From: Robertmurraya sp047302285
GTDB lineage: Bacteria > Bacillota > Bacilli > Bacillales > Cytobacillaceae
Length of the DNA stretch: 64,000 nt
Direction: 5' to 3'
NCBI RefSeq assembly: GCF_047302285.1
Contig: NZ_CP154845.1
Location: forward strand, 124,001 to 188,000
The notes under the pieces were generated by a model. It had not been told where the DNA came from, did no database searches, and worked only from the letters and a program-made list of their open reading frames with translations. Positions 8,673 to 17,841 of the stretch are shown in pieces (position 1 is the first letter of the stretch; every line of letters begins with the position of its first letter). A program made the translations under genes and the position numbers.

Positions 8673-10280
8673 ATGGTGACTTTAATGATAATGGACTCTA
8701 GAAATGCATATATATATAATTCACACCAAAGATGTCTTAATAGAAACATGAATCCTCATGTTTTTTCGGCTCCTAAGGATAAATTGTCAGAAAGAGAGTT
8801 AGAACAAAAGAAAAGCAAGCTCGCTGATACTATCTCTGTAGCAAGAACATTTATGACGAAGTTAATAGCTGAATTAGATGGGACAGCTGTTTTAATCGTT
8901 ATTACTGATCATCAAGGATACATGATAGAGATGTACGGAGATGAAATGATGAAGGGGCAAATTGAATCTTTAGGTTTATCTATCGGAATCAGATTAAAGG
9001 AAGAGGAGGCGGGAACGAATAGTATTGAAATGGTATTAAAAATGGGACAATCTGCTCAACTTATTGGGCCAGACCATTTTTTTCATTGTTTACATGAAAG
9101 TGCTTGTTTCTCTGTACCGTTTTATTCCTCAGGTAAGATAAGCGGGACCATTTCGGTGATGATGGCTGCTCATCATGCATCTTCTTTCCATGTAGGTTTA
9201 CTCCAGTCTGCTGTAGATTCGATCGAACGAGAGGTTAAAGTAAAGAAGCAGAATAAGAAACTATTAGTCTTAAATCAAGTGCTTATGGAAAACAGTCGAA
9301 ACGGGGTCGTTTTGACCAATGAGGACGGAAAAATTGTTGAAATAAATCCTTTTGCTGAGAACGTTTTAGCTTGTAAAAAAGAAGATATTTGTAATCGCCA
9401 AATTACAGAAGTAGCTGTTATCGGAGAGTACATGGGAGATGTGTTGAGAGGTCGTAAAAAGTACGAAGATGTAGAAATATCGATAGCCAATAAAACGTAT
9501 TTATTTGACGCATTTCCAATCTATGATGAATCCAATCAAATAAACGGAGCATTTGGCCAGTTTAGAGATATTACAGAAAGACTTGTTTTAGAAAGACAAC
9601 TGATGCTAAGTGAGAAATTGTCAGCAATAGGGAAAATAAGTGCCGGACTTGCTCATGAGATTCGAAATCCGCTAACGTCCATCATCGGTTTATTAGTGGT
9701 CCTTAAAGAAAGTTTAAGAACAGATAACGATAAGCAAAAAGAATATTTTAGAATCATGTTTAGTGAATTAGAGAGAATAAAAAATCTTGTACAGCAATTT
9801 GTGATGATGGCAAAACCCGATCAAAAAGAAATCTCGAAATCTAGTGTCAGCATACATGCACTTATCGAAGATATTTTGACGTTAATGGAAAATGATTTTA
9901 GAAATAAAAACATAAAGATTCATTATCAAGCTTTTTATAAAGATCAAATTCAAATAGATAGGGATAAAATGAAGCAAGTCCTTCTAAATATTCTACAAAA
10001 CGCCTATGATGCAATTGAGTTTGAGGGGAATATATCAATTGATATCCATCAGAGTCAACTAGATAATGGGATTGAAATTCGGATCAGAGATGATGGATTT
10101 GGAATGGATCAAGATACGTTAGAAAAACTATCTACTCCTTTTCATTCAACGAAAAAAAACGGATTAGGTCTAGGATTATCAATGAGCTATCATATTATTG
10201 AGTTGCATAAAGGAAGAATCAAAGTTGAAAGTGAACAAGGAAAAGGGACCATTTTTACCATATGGTTGCCACAGTCTTAA
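8673..10280 (+). CDS. Orphan sensor histidine kinase (GAF-like, PAS, HisKA, HATPase)
   Basis: Cytoplasmic kinase of up to 535 residues without transmembrane helices. Residues about 40-200 form a GAF-like domain resembling the N-terminal sensor of AcoR/DhaR-type activators (EEAGTNSI, then FHCLHESACFSVPF). A PAS domain (about 205-300), HisKA with phospho-acceptor His in AGLAHEIRNPLTS (about 325-338), and an HATPase domain (NILQNAYDAI, DDGFGMD, GLGLGLSMSYHI) follow. No response regulator is adjacent, as in sporulation-type kinases that feed a phosphorelay. The start is uncertain (ATG 8673, 8685 or 8691; no good ribosome site). Its ligand is unknown. Confidence 0.85.
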   Translation: MVTLMIMDSRNAYIYNSHQRCLNRNMNPHVFSAPKDKLSERELEQKKSKLADTISVARTFMTKLIAELDGTAVLIVITDHQGYMIEMYGDEMMKGQIESLGLSIGIRLKEEEAGTNSIEMVLKMGQSAQLIGPDHFFHCLHESACFSVPFYSSGKISGTISVMMAAHHASSFHVGLLQSAVDSIEREVKVKKQNKKLLVLNQVLMENSRNGVVLTNEDGKIVEINPFAENVLACKKEDICNRQITEVAVIGEYMGDVLRGRKKYEDVEISIANKTYLFDAFPIYDESNQINGAFGQFRDITERLVLERQLMLSEKLSAIGKISAGLAHEIRNPLTSIIGLLVVLKESLRTDNDKQKEYFRIMFSELERIKNLVQQFVMMAKPDQKEISKSSVSIHALIEDILTLMENDFRNKNIKIHYQAFYKDQIQIDRDKMKQVLLNILQNAYDAIEFEGNISIDIHQSQLDNGIEIRIRDDGFGMDQDTLEKLSTPFHSTKKNGLGLGLSMSYHIIELHKGRIKVESEQGKGTIFTIWLPQS

Positions 10281-10314
10281 TAATTCAATAAACATGACTA
10301 TTAAATTCTTCGTG

Positions 10315-10340
10315 CCTCATTGAATTTCAATGAGGTTTTT
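10315..10340 (+). terminator. Terminator after the sensor kinase
   Basis: Perfect hairpin CCTCATTGAA/TTCAATGAGG with a one-base loop and TTTTT. Confidence 0.85.
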
Positions 10341-10449
10341 ACTTTCAAAATCTCATTTAGATAAGTTACAGTTAGCCGAATCATAAGTAAGTGGTATTAA
10401 TAATGGTACAATGAGTTAGTATAAATATAAAAAGAGGAAGTGTGCTTCA

Positions 10450-10806
10450 ATGATTAACATAACGATTCCAAAAGCGGATGTTACCATTACAAAAAAGGAT
10501 AACCCGGAGTTAAGTAATATTTACGGATTTACAGATTTCCACCTTATCACAAGGGATAAGGGCGGTATCTTTATGTTTTATAACAATAATGATGAGCTAC
10601 TGTTTGTAGGAAAAGCAAGGAAGTTAAGACAACGAATTAAAAAACATTTTGAAGATACGGTATCTCCAATGAAAATGCACAGAGACGAAGTGACGAAAAT
10701 AGCTGTTTGTATCGTTGATGACCCTGTACATAGAGAAATTTATGAAACCTATGTCATTAACAAATTGAAAGCTAAGTATAATATAGATAAAGTATTTTTT
10801 CGTTAA
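10450..10806 (+). CDS. GIY-YIG domain protein
   Basis: Protein of 118 residues consisting of little more than a GIY-YIG nuclease fold: GGIFMFYN (about 37-44), LLFVGKARKLRQRIKKHF (about 50-67, with the conserved Arg), and a Glu in the EIYETYVINKLKAKYN helix. This resembles the UvrC/Cho N-terminal domain and is annotated in Bacillaceae as 'nucleotide excision repair endonuclease'. The short length means it lacks the UvrC helix-hairpin-helix and UvrB-binding parts, so a real repair role is not established. GAGGAAG precedes the ATG. Confidence 0.72.
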   Translation: MINITIPKADVTITKKDNPELSNIYGFTDFHLITRDKGGIFMFYNNNDELLFVGKARKLRQRIKKHFEDTVSPMKMHRDEVTKIAVCIVDDPVHREIYETYVINKLKAKYNIDKVFFR

Positions 10807-10923
10807 TGCCTGATTAACGATAAAGATATAAAGAATTTTCAATTGTAAAATGGAACCTCAAATAAACCTATTAAGGTGAACCGTACCATAATTAGATGCT
10901 TTTTTTTCAAAAGTAGGGAATTG

Positions 10924-10957
10924 AAACAAGCCTGTAGATTCATCTACAGGCTTGTTT
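10924..10957. terminator. Bidirectional-looking terminator overlapping the rocB end
   Basis: Perfect 16-bp stem AAACAAGCCTGTAGAT/ATCTACAGGCTTGTTT with a two-base loop. The rocB stop (minus strand, 10944-10946) lies inside the hairpin. Confidence 0.85.
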
Positions 10958-12611
10958 GTCCATTGTTTAATAAATTTGAGATCACGAGATTTGTTAAGTT
11001 AGGTACGATTTCTAATGAGTACGTCATTTCCATTCTTTCAAGTTTCTTGTGTGCATCCAAGCCATATGGACCGATGTTAATAACTGGTACATTGATATCC
11101 CGGATATCTTGAAAGTCAACATAGTGTTTTGTGGCCCAGCCTGGGTTGTTTTTCGAAACGGCATTTATTCCGTCTTCATCATCACTTAGAGCCATAAAAC
11201 TCATATCAGAGATATATGGGAAAAAGTTCCGTGTAACAATCGGATGTTGATAGTTCGGCTGTATTTTTGCGACTGCCTCATCAAGAGCGTTAATTAAGAG
11301 GAGTTCATCAACTGTTTTCCCTGTCATTTCAATTCTTGGTGAGTATAGAGAAGAGTAGAACAGAATAATAGCTGGATTTTTATCCTTCATCCATTTCCAA
11401 GCTTCTTCCACAATTCTTGCCGCAAACATGCGTGTATCCAATTCAGTGTTTTTCAAGAGGTTTTGTTTAAATTGATTCATATGTGTAATGAATAAATCGC
11501 CATTTTCCTCAATCAATAATTGTTCCATTTCTTCGTACGTAAATACTCTTGGTTTCCAAGGGTGTTGGACATACGATTCGCCACTAATTTCACAGTATTT
11601 GTGATACCTTTCTTCAAAGGAAGCAAGTGCATGGGCAAAAGCAATATGGGCTTGTTCCTTTAGCTTGGTTAGTACATCTCTTGGAGACCAGGAGTGAATA
11701 AAGAAATTATAGTAAACATATGCAGACAAAGCTGTTTGAACAGTATAAGACGGTTTTAAATCCGTTTGTTTTAATGACACGGGCGGGACAGTGGTTTCTC
11801 CGAAAGCTTCGTTGCAAAGCTCTGGATTATAGTTTATTTGCCTTGTCAATTCGGCAGCAATAAAGTTTGGATCCAACCCTTCAAATGCTGAGCCAACATG
11901 CGTTTCTGCTCCGGTTATAAAGAATGATGGTAGCAGCTTTCCAACGGTTCCTTTATAGATATAGCGATTTTCATCGCCATCATAGCGAGGGGAAACAAAA
12001 TCAGAATTGATAGCTGCTATATATTCAAAACTATGTTCCTGTTTCCAATTTTTCAATGTTTTTAAAGCGGAAAGAACCCCTTGTGATCCATCTTCTTCAT
12101 CACATTCACCTAAGAACAAAATATTGCCTTCAAGTTCCTCTAAATGCTCAGAATAATATTTTAAGAGATAAAGATGGCTGGCAACCCCGCTTTTCATATC
12201 AAGGACGCCACGACCAAATAACCAATCGCCTGAATCCAACTGTTCTTTAGCTGATTGGGGGAGGTTTTCTTTTTTTAATGCTTCCATCAGTTCATCGGGA
12301 GAACAAGCATATTCTTTTAATTGATTGAAGTCATCAATTCCAACCGTGTCTAAATGTCCCATTAAAATAACCGTGCGGTTGCTATTTCCCTTTTTTCCCT
12401 TAACAAATGCCATCACATTATAACGTTCCAGATCGTCACTGACGGTCTGCTCTAAAGCTACATGGTTAGGATTCTCTAAGAAATATGGGAAAGAAGAAAT
12501 GATTTGAAATAATGACTCGGCGATGGCCTTTTCACCATCGGTGTTTACGATACTTTCAATGTTTACAAGCTGTTTCGTAAAAGATAGGATATCGTCACGA
12601 CATTGCAACAT
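10944..12611 (-). CDS. rocB: RocB-like M20 peptidase-family protein
   Basis: Protein of 555 residues, matching the length of B. subtilis RocB (about 566). It has the M20 metallopeptidase layout: MGHLDTVG metal ligand region (about 86-93), RGVLDMKSG (about 134-142) and the GECDEEDGSQG catalytic-Glu segment (about 168-178), with an unusually long C-terminal half. RocB belongs to the arginine-catabolic regulon in Bacillus, but its exact substrate is not settled; a deacylase or amidohydrolase acting on an amino-acid derivative is likely. Here it stands alone, without rocA or rocC. A good AAAGGAG site precedes the ATG. A lysine-transport operon lies divergently upstream. Confidence 0.82.
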   Translation of the reverse strand: MLQCRDDILSFTKQLVNIESIVNTDGEKAIAESLFQIISSFPYFLENPNHVALEQTVSDDLERYNVMAFVKGKKGNSNRTVILMGHLDTVGIDDFNQLKEYACSPDELMEALKKENLPQSAKEQLDSGDWLFGRGVLDMKSGVASHLYLLKYYSEHLEELEGNILFLGECDEEDGSQGVLSALKTLKNWKQEHSFEYIAAINSDFVSPRYDGDENRYIYKGTVGKLLPSFFITGAETHVGSAFEGLDPNFIAAELTRQINYNPELCNEAFGETTVPPVSLKQTDLKPSYTVQTALSAYVYYNFFIHSWSPRDVLTKLKEQAHIAFAHALASFEERYHKYCEISGESYVQHPWKPRVFTYEEMEQLLIEENGDLFITHMNQFKQNLLKNTELDTRMFAARIVEEAWKWMKDKNPAIILFYSSLYSPRIEMTGKTVDELLLINALDEAVAKIQPNYQHPIVTRNFFPYISDMSFMALSDDEDGINAVSKNNPGWATKHYVDFQDIRDINVPVINIGPYGLDAHKKLERMEMTYSLEIVPNLTNLVISNLLNNGQTSL

Positions 12612-12783
12612 ATAAATGCTCCTTTTATAGTAATTCGTTATTTTAACAAAATGTACATCACGAAATAAATCCCGTCAAGCCAAATTTATAAGCCAAAAAA
12701 CTATTAAAAAAATTATCGTTGCAATTAGAAAATTATTTTTCTATAATGAAAATTAATTAAAAATTAATATTAAATCCTCATCT

Positions 12784-13032
12784 TTAGCATTAGATGGGGT
12801 AGAGGTCGCGATTTATAAAAGTATCCTATTCGAGATTCAGTGAAATCTATGAAAATAGGAAAAAGGATAAATCGCCGAAGTTTCAAAAAATCACTGTTTT
12901 TGAATCTGGGGCTGTCTCCGAATAGGGGCAGAACTGTCACAATTCCTTTGGATTGTGGAGAACTATCGTTATTAATGCTAATCGATGAGGGTGTAAATGG
13001 CACCGTCATATATATTGACGGTGTTTTTTTTT
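12784..13032 (+). ncRNA. Lysine riboswitch (L box) with terminator
   Basis: The leader of the transporter operon has the L-box hallmarks. P1 is a perfect 9-bp pair (TTAGCATTA 12784-12792 with TAATGCTAA 12973-12981). The conserved blocks AGAGGTCGCGA, ATCGCCGAAG and GGGGCTGTCTCCGAAT occur in the expected order. A terminator (CACCGTCA/TGACGGTG, 13001-13023, then nine T) follows. In this class lysine binding favours the terminator, so transport genes are transcribed when lysine is scarce. The region 12612-12783 between rocB and P1 is AT-rich and should hold both divergent promoters. Confidence 0.9.
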
Positions 13033-13053
13033 GAAAATAAAGGGGGAAAAACA

Positions 13054-13854
13054 ATGAAAAAGTTAGTCATATTGATAGTGGCATTAATGTTAATGATCTT
13101 GTCTGCCTGTGGTACAGAGAATAGTAATGGGGAAGAAACAGCAGCAAAATCAGAAGGCGCAAAAATGGAATTAGTAAAAGAAGGTGCTCTGACATTCTCG
13201 ATGACAGGGCAATATCCGCCATTAAACTTTTCGAAGGATGGCAAATTAACTGGATTCGATGTTGAAATTGGAACAGAAATTGCTAAGAGAATTGGACTTG
13301 AAGCGAACCCTGTTACAAACCCGTGGGAAACCATTATCCAAGGGTTAAAGGCAAAGAAATATGACGCGATAATCGGAAGTATGACAGCCACGCCAGAGCG
13401 TGATAAGCAAGTTGATTTCACGAACCCATACTATCTCTCAGGGGCACAAATTTTTGTAGCTGAGGGCAACACGGATATTAAGTCAAAGGAAGATTTAAAG
13501 GGGAAAACCATTGGTGTTATCCAGGCCAGCACATGGAAGGATATGGCGGAAGAATTATCCGATAAGGTTAAAGGCTATCCCGTAGACGTAAATGCACTTC
13601 AAGACTTGGCACTTGGACGGGTGGATGCGGTCATTACAGACAAAATTGTCGGTGTAAATGCTATGAACGAAAAGCAATTGAAAATTAAGCCAATTGGTGA
13701 ATTGTTGAACGAAGACCGAGTTAGTGTAGCTGTCGCTGAAGGCAACAACGAGCTTGCTGATGCCATTAATGAGGCCATCCAATCCATGGTAGACGATGGC
13801 ACGTACGAGGAAATTAGTATGAAATGGTTTAATACGAACATCATGGAAAAGTAA
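13054..13854 (+). CDS. Lysine/polar amino acid ABC transporter substrate-binding lipoprotein
   Basis: Lipoprotein of 266 residues with a type II signal peptide (LMILSACG, Cys about residue 20) and the periplasmic-binding-protein type 2 fold of SBP_bac_3 proteins (FDVEIGTEIAKRIG; YDAIIGSMTATPER; DFTNPYYLSG). It delivers an amino acid to the permease and ATPase encoded downstream. The start at 13054 follows AGGGGG and encodes the lipoprotein signal; a longer in-frame reading from 12997 would run through the riboswitch terminator. The L box upstream makes lysine the probable substrate; other basic or polar amino acids cannot be excluded. Confidence 0.88.
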   Translation: MKKLVILIVALMLMILSACGTENSNGEETAAKSEGAKMELVKEGALTFSMTGQYPPLNFSKDGKLTGFDVEIGTEIAKRIGLEANPVTNPWETIIQGLKAKKYDAIIGSMTATPERDKQVDFTNPYYLSGAQIFVAEGNTDIKSKEDLKGKTIGVIQASTWKDMAEELSDKVKGYPVDVNALQDLALGRVDAVITDKIVGVNAMNEKQLKIKPIGELLNEDRVSVAVAEGNNELADAINEAIQSMVDDGTYEEISMKWFNTNIMEK

Positions 13855-13870
13855 GATTTTAAAAACAGAA

Positions 13871-13972
13871 AAGTGGGGATGTCAAAGTGAAATTTTACCC
13901 TTCTGCCTGCTAAAATTCAGCTGTAATGTTGTTTTTAGGACAGGGGTCAGTCTTATTTGAGACATCCTCACT
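13871..13972. repeat. Imperfect long inverted repeat between SBP and permease genes
   Basis: AGTGGGGATGTCAAA (13871-13885) pairs with TTTGAGACATCCTCACT (13956-13972) around a 70-base loop that has no ORF. It may be a decayed insertion or an mRNA-processing hairpin setting the ratio of binding protein to permease. Confidence 0.45.
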
Positions 13973-13996
13973 ATTTAGAGAAGGAGGCAAGGCATC

Positions 13997-14680
13997 GTGG
14001 TTTTTTTGGAAAATATTCTAGGTATCTTTAATGAGCATGGGCTATCCTTTTTAAAAGCTTCTTGGATAACCATCTCGATTACGGCTCTCTCTCTACTCAT
14101 TGCGATGATCATTGGTATTATTTTTGCAGGTTTCAAAATTTCCTCTAGCAAAATCCTTCATCGTATTGCCGACATTTATATTGGCGTCATTCGCGGCACA
14201 CCTCTCATTGTTCAAATCATGTTCCTATATTATGGACTAGCAAACATTGTGAATTTAGATAGCTTTACCGCGGGAGCACTGGCATTGGGGATTCATACGG
14301 GTGCCTATATTGCCGAGATTTTTAGAGGAGCTGTTCAATCAATTGACCGTGGACAAATGGAGGCGGCGAGGTCACTGGGAATGTCCTATTCTCTTGCCAT
14401 GCGGAGAGTTATTTTTCCACAGGCTTTCAAGAGAGCCATTCCTCCCCTTGTCAATCAGTTTATTATTGGCCTAAAAGATTCTTCCCTTGTTGCTTATATT
14501 GCTGTAACAGACCTTTATAACACAGCTCTTTCCGTACAGGGAGAAAACTATATGCCGTTTGAAACGTATTTTGTGGTAGGAATCTATTATTTAGTTATTG
14601 TCCTTATTTTTACGGCCATCGCCAACCGCATTGAGAAGAAAATGGATGTCAGCAAACCTAAGGAGGTACGTTTGGCATGA
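13997..14680 (+). CDS. Amino acid ABC transporter permease
   Basis: Inner-membrane permease of 227 residues in the HisM/GlnP family, with about five transmembrane helices. The ATPase-contact EAA loop reads GQMEAARSLGMSYSLAMRR (about residues 119-137). It normally forms a homodimer that pairs with the ATPase encoded next. The start is GTG at 13997, with AAGGAGG nine bases upstream. The stop overlaps the ATPase start (ATGA), indicating coupled translation. It sits under the L box, so lysine is the likely cargo. Confidence 0.88.
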   Translation: MVFLENILGIFNEHGLSFLKASWITISITALSLLIAMIIGIIFAGFKISSSKILHRIADIYIGVIRGTPLIVQIMFLYYGLANIVNLDSFTAGALALGIHTGAYIAEIFRGAVQSIDRGQMEAARSLGMSYSLAMRRVIFPQAFKRAIPPLVNQFIIGLKDSSLVAYIAVTDLYNTALSVQGENYMPFETYFVVGIYYLVIVLIFTAIANRIEKKMDVSKPKEVRLA

Positions 14681-15399
14681 TTGAAATTCATAATCTTTCA
14701 AAATCCTTTGGTAATCTCGAAGTATTGAAGAATATTGATTTATCGATAAGCGAAAAAGAAGTAGTTGTTTTGATCGGGGCGAGCGGCTCAGGAAAAAGTA
14801 CCTTGCTTCGTTGCCTTAACTTTTTGGAGGTAGCAGAGAACGGTGAAATTGTTATCGATTCGGAAAAAATAAATCCCACTAAGACGAATTTGAATAAAAT
14901 AAGAGAAAAAGTCGGGATGGTTTTTCAGCATTTCAACCTTTTTCCGCATAAAACGGTAATGGAGAACATTATCGAGGCTCCTATGTTTGTAAGAAAAGAA
15001 ACGAAAGAGTCAGCAAGGGAAAAGGCAATCAAGCTTCTAAAAAAGGTAGGGTTGGAGGATAAAGCGAATTATTATCCAGAACAGTTGTCAGGGGGGCAAA
15101 AGCAGCGGGTGGCAATTGCGAGAGCACTGGCCATGGAACCAAAAGTAATGCTTTTTGATGAGCCGACTTCGGCCCTGGATCCTGAACTAGTTGGAGAAGT
15201 GCTTCAAGTTATGAAGGACCTCGCCCGTGAAGGGATGACCATGGTCATCGTAACGCATGAAATGGGATTTGCAAAAGAAGTCGCGGATCGAGTGATCATG
15301 CTTGCAGACGGATATATTATCGAAGAAGGACATCCTAGTGATATCTTTGCCCAACCAAAACACGAACGAACACAAAGGTTTTTGAAACAAATATTATGA
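14677..15399 (+). CDS. Amino acid ABC transporter ATP-binding protein
   Basis: ATPase of 240 residues in the GlnQ/HisP family. Walker A GASGSGKST (about 32-40), Q loop in VFQHFNLFPHKT, signature LSGGQKQRVAIARAL (about 134-148), Walker B VMLFDEPTSALDPE (about 155-168) and switch His in VTHEMGFA are all intact. It powers the transporter formed with the two preceding gene products. It overlaps the permease gene by four bases and is the last gene of the riboswitch operon; a convergent LysR gene follows. Confidence 0.9.
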   Translation: MIEIHNLSKSFGNLEVLKNIDLSISEKEVVVLIGASGSGKSTLLRCLNFLEVAENGEIVIDSEKINPTKTNLNKIREKVGMVFQHFNLFPHKTVMENIIEAPMFVRKETKESAREKAIKLLKKVGLEDKANYYPEQLSGGQKQRVAIARALAMEPKVMLFDEPTSALDPELVGEVLQVMKDLAREGMTMVIVTHEMGFAKEVADRVIMLADGYIIEEGHPSDIFAQPKHERTQRFLKQIL

Positions 15400-15508
15400 A
15401 CCACATAGAATAATTTCTCATTGAAAATATCTTTAATAAAGGAGCATGTACAAAATGGTATTAATACATTTAGACATACTCCTTTCAAATTTATACAGAA
15501 GTTTATAT

Positions 15509-16396
15509 TCACTCATCCTCTTCTTGATACAATCTCTTTACGTATTCTTGAAATCTTTTTGCAGCCGGACTTAAATATTTCTCCTTGTTCCAAGCTAAAC
15601 CAATCTTTCTCTCAAAAACAGGTTCGCGAATGGACAATTGTTTTATATTTCCGATGCGTAATCCTTCTATTTTTGGAAGTAGAGAGATGCCAAGATTAGC
15701 AGAGACAAACCCTAGAACTGTAACCGCTTCATCTCCTTCGAAAGTGATGGATGGTTGGAGACCAGCGGCGCTAAATATTTGATCAAAAACGGTCCTTATA
15801 CTATATCCTTGTTTTAATGTAACAAACTTGTATTCTGCCAGCTCGTGAATGGATACATTTTTCCGATTCGCTAAGGGGTGGTCATTTGAGACAAAAGCAA
15901 AGATCTTTTCGTTCCACAAATGTACCCATTCAATTCCACGTCTTTGTCGAGTGATGGCAGAAAAGCAAAAGTCTATCTCACCTTTTTCTAGCTGATCGAG
16001 TATTTCGTTCGGAGAGTTTTGATACATCTCAAAATGTACGTAAGGGTATTCTTTTAAAAAATGATGAATAAGCTTTGGCATAGAAGATGCCCCGAGCGAT
16101 TGCAGAAAAGCTATTGATATCCTTCCATGATCGGGGTCAACCAAATCTTGAAGCTCTTGCTTTGCCAATGAAATCTCTTTAAGTACTCCACATGTCCTTT
16201 TATAAAACATTTTTCCATAACGGGTAAGGATCACTTGACGCCCAAGTCGTTCAAATAGAGGAACACCAAGATCGCTTTCTAGATTTGAAATTGAACGGCT
16301 GAGGGTTGGTTGAGCAATTGAAAGTATTTCTGCTGCACGGGTAAAATGTTGAGTTTCCGCCACAATTTTAAAGTATTCGAGTTGCTGCCACTCCAT
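15509..16396 (-). CDS. LysR-family regulator
   Basis: Regulator of 295 residues. The N-terminal winged helix reads HFTRAAEILSIAQPTLSRSI (about 17-36), and residues about 90-290 form the two-lobed inducer-binding domain. It is divergent from the hydratase-malate dehydrogenase genes with 169 bases between starts, the classical arrangement for a LysR activator of the neighbouring operon. The inducer is probably the hydratase substrate or a product. It resembles the CitR/AlsR branch in general character, but no specific orthologue can be named. GAGGTGA precedes the ATG. Confidence 0.87.
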   Translation of the reverse strand: MEWQQLEYFKIVAETQHFTRAAEILSIAQPTLSRSISNLESDLGVPLFERLGRQVILTRYGKMFYKRTCGVLKEISLAKQELQDLVDPDHGRISIAFLQSLGASSMPKLIHHFLKEYPYVHFEMYQNSPNEILDQLEKGEIDFCFSAITRQRRGIEWVHLWNEKIFAFVSNDHPLANRKNVSIHELAEYKFVTLKQGYSIRTVFDQIFSAAGLQPSITFEGDEAVTVLGFVSANLGISLLPKIEGLRIGNIKQLSIREPVFERKIGLAWNKEKYLSPAAKRFQEYVKRLYQEEDE

Positions 16397-16565
16397 AAGT
16401 CACCTCTATTAATAGTAAATTTAATTCCAATCCATTACTTAATACTATCAGATTTATAATAATAATGTATTAGACGTCATCGTTTATTAGTGTTTTAATG
16501 AAAACGAATAGATATATCTTCCAATAAGTTAGCGATTTAGAAAGCGATTATAGGAGAGGATTAAC

Positions 16566-17819
16566 ATGCATGCAATCGAAAAGCTTTTAGCAAAAAAATC
16601 CGGAAAAACATCTGTGTCAACAGGTGAAATTGTCAATTGTGAGGTTGATCTTGCTGGGATTAATGATCTTTATCTGCAGACCATTCGCTCTTTCTATGAA
16701 ATGGGTGGAGAAAAAGTCTATGACCCTAGTAAAGTCATCATGTTTCTAGATCATTATGCTCCTGCTTCGACGATTACACAAGCCGATAATCAAAAGCAAT
16801 TTCGGGAATTTTGTTGGGATCAGGGCATTGATTTATTGATGGATACTAATCAGGGTGTATGTCATCAAGTCATGGCTGACCGAGGACTCTCCCATCCTGG
16901 TGAAATTGTCGTTGTTACCGATTCACATACAACAACCCACGGTGCTTTTGGGGCATTTGGTACAGGTGTAGGGGCAACCGATTTGGCTACGATTTTAATT
17001 ACGGGCAAACTTTGGTTCCGTGTACCTGAAATTGTTCGCATTAATCTCACTGGTACAATTCCAGAGGGTGTCTTTGCAAAGGATATCATCTTACATGTTA
17101 TCGGCCAAGTAGGTGCCGATTACGCAGTTTACAAAGGTGTAGAATTTACAGGGCCTGTCATTTCACAACTCTCCATTTCAGAGCGAATGGCATTATGTAA
17201 TATGAGTACGGAAATGGGAGCTAAAACCAGCTACATTCAACCAGATGAGGTAACCTTTGAGTATTTAAAAGCTAAAGTAACACGGCCTTATGAGATTTTT
17301 ACAACTGATCAGGATTTTCAGTATGCGGATGAACTTACTTTTGATGTTTCAAATTTAAGACCGCAATTAGCAGCTCCATATAGCGTAGATAATGTTGCGG
17401 ACATTAGAGAATTTATTGGTAGACCGGTCGATCAAGCTTATTTAGGATCCTGTACAGGCGGTCGTGTCGAGGATTTGGCTGCAGCCGCAAAAGTTTTAGC
17501 AGGAAAGAAAATTAATAGTCGTACACGATTTGTTGTCGTTCCAGCATCTCAAGAAGTGTTCTTGGAGGCAATGGGCCAAGGTCATATACAAACACTTTTA
17601 CAGGCAGGCGCAACATTTGTTACCCCTGGTTGTGCAGCTTGTTTAGGTACTCACCAAGGCATGCTTGCTGAAGGTGAGACATGTATTAGCTCGACAAATC
17701 GGAATTTTCCAGGAAGGATGGGTCATACAAAAGCAAATATTTTTCTAGGTTCACCAGCTGCTGTAGCTGCCGCTGCACTCGAAGGAAAAATTGTTGACCC
17801 TACGCAGTATTTAAAATAA
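16566..17819 (+). CDS. Aconitase-superfamily hydro-lyase, large subunit (LeuC/HacA-like)
   Basis: Iron-sulfur hydro-lyase large subunit of 417 residues, the length of the archaeal-type LeuC/homoaconitase and dimethylmaleate hydratase group rather than bacterial LeuC (about 470). [4Fe-4S] ligands are the Cys in LGSCTGGR (about residue 297) and the two in TPGCAACLG (about 357 and 360). The substrate-site segments TDSHTTTHGAFGAFGTGVG and FPGRMG are present. It pairs with the small subunit encoded 22 bases downstream. leuA and leuB are absent, and a malate dehydrogenase gene follows instead, so leucine synthesis is unlikely. A catabolic 2-hydroxydicarboxylate or maleate-type substrate is inferred. 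Confidence 0.82.
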   Translation: MHAIEKLLAKKSGKTSVSTGEIVNCEVDLAGINDLYLQTIRSFYEMGGEKVYDPSKVIMFLDHYAPASTITQADNQKQFREFCWDQGIDLLMDTNQGVCHQVMADRGLSHPGEIVVVTDSHTTTHGAFGAFGTGVGATDLATILITGKLWFRVPEIVRINLTGTIPEGVFAKDIILHVIGQVGADYAVYKGVEFTGPVISQLSISERMALCNMSTEMGAKTSYIQPDEVTFEYLKAKVTRPYEIFTTDQDFQYADELTFDVSNLRPQLAAPYSVDNVADIREFIGRPVDQAYLGSCTGGRVEDLAAAAKVLAGKKINSRTRFVVVPASQEVFLEAMGQGHIQTLLQAGATFVTPGCAACLGTHQGMLAEGETCISSTNRNFPGRMGHTKANIFLGSPAAVAAAALEGKIVDPTQYLK

Positions 17820-17841
17820 GTTGACAAAGGAGATCCTTAGA

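Noticed and set aside
12612..12700. Sigma-L (-12/-24) promoter before rocB
   Set aside because: TTGGC motifs are present on the minus strand, but none has a GC at the required 10-base distance from the GG.
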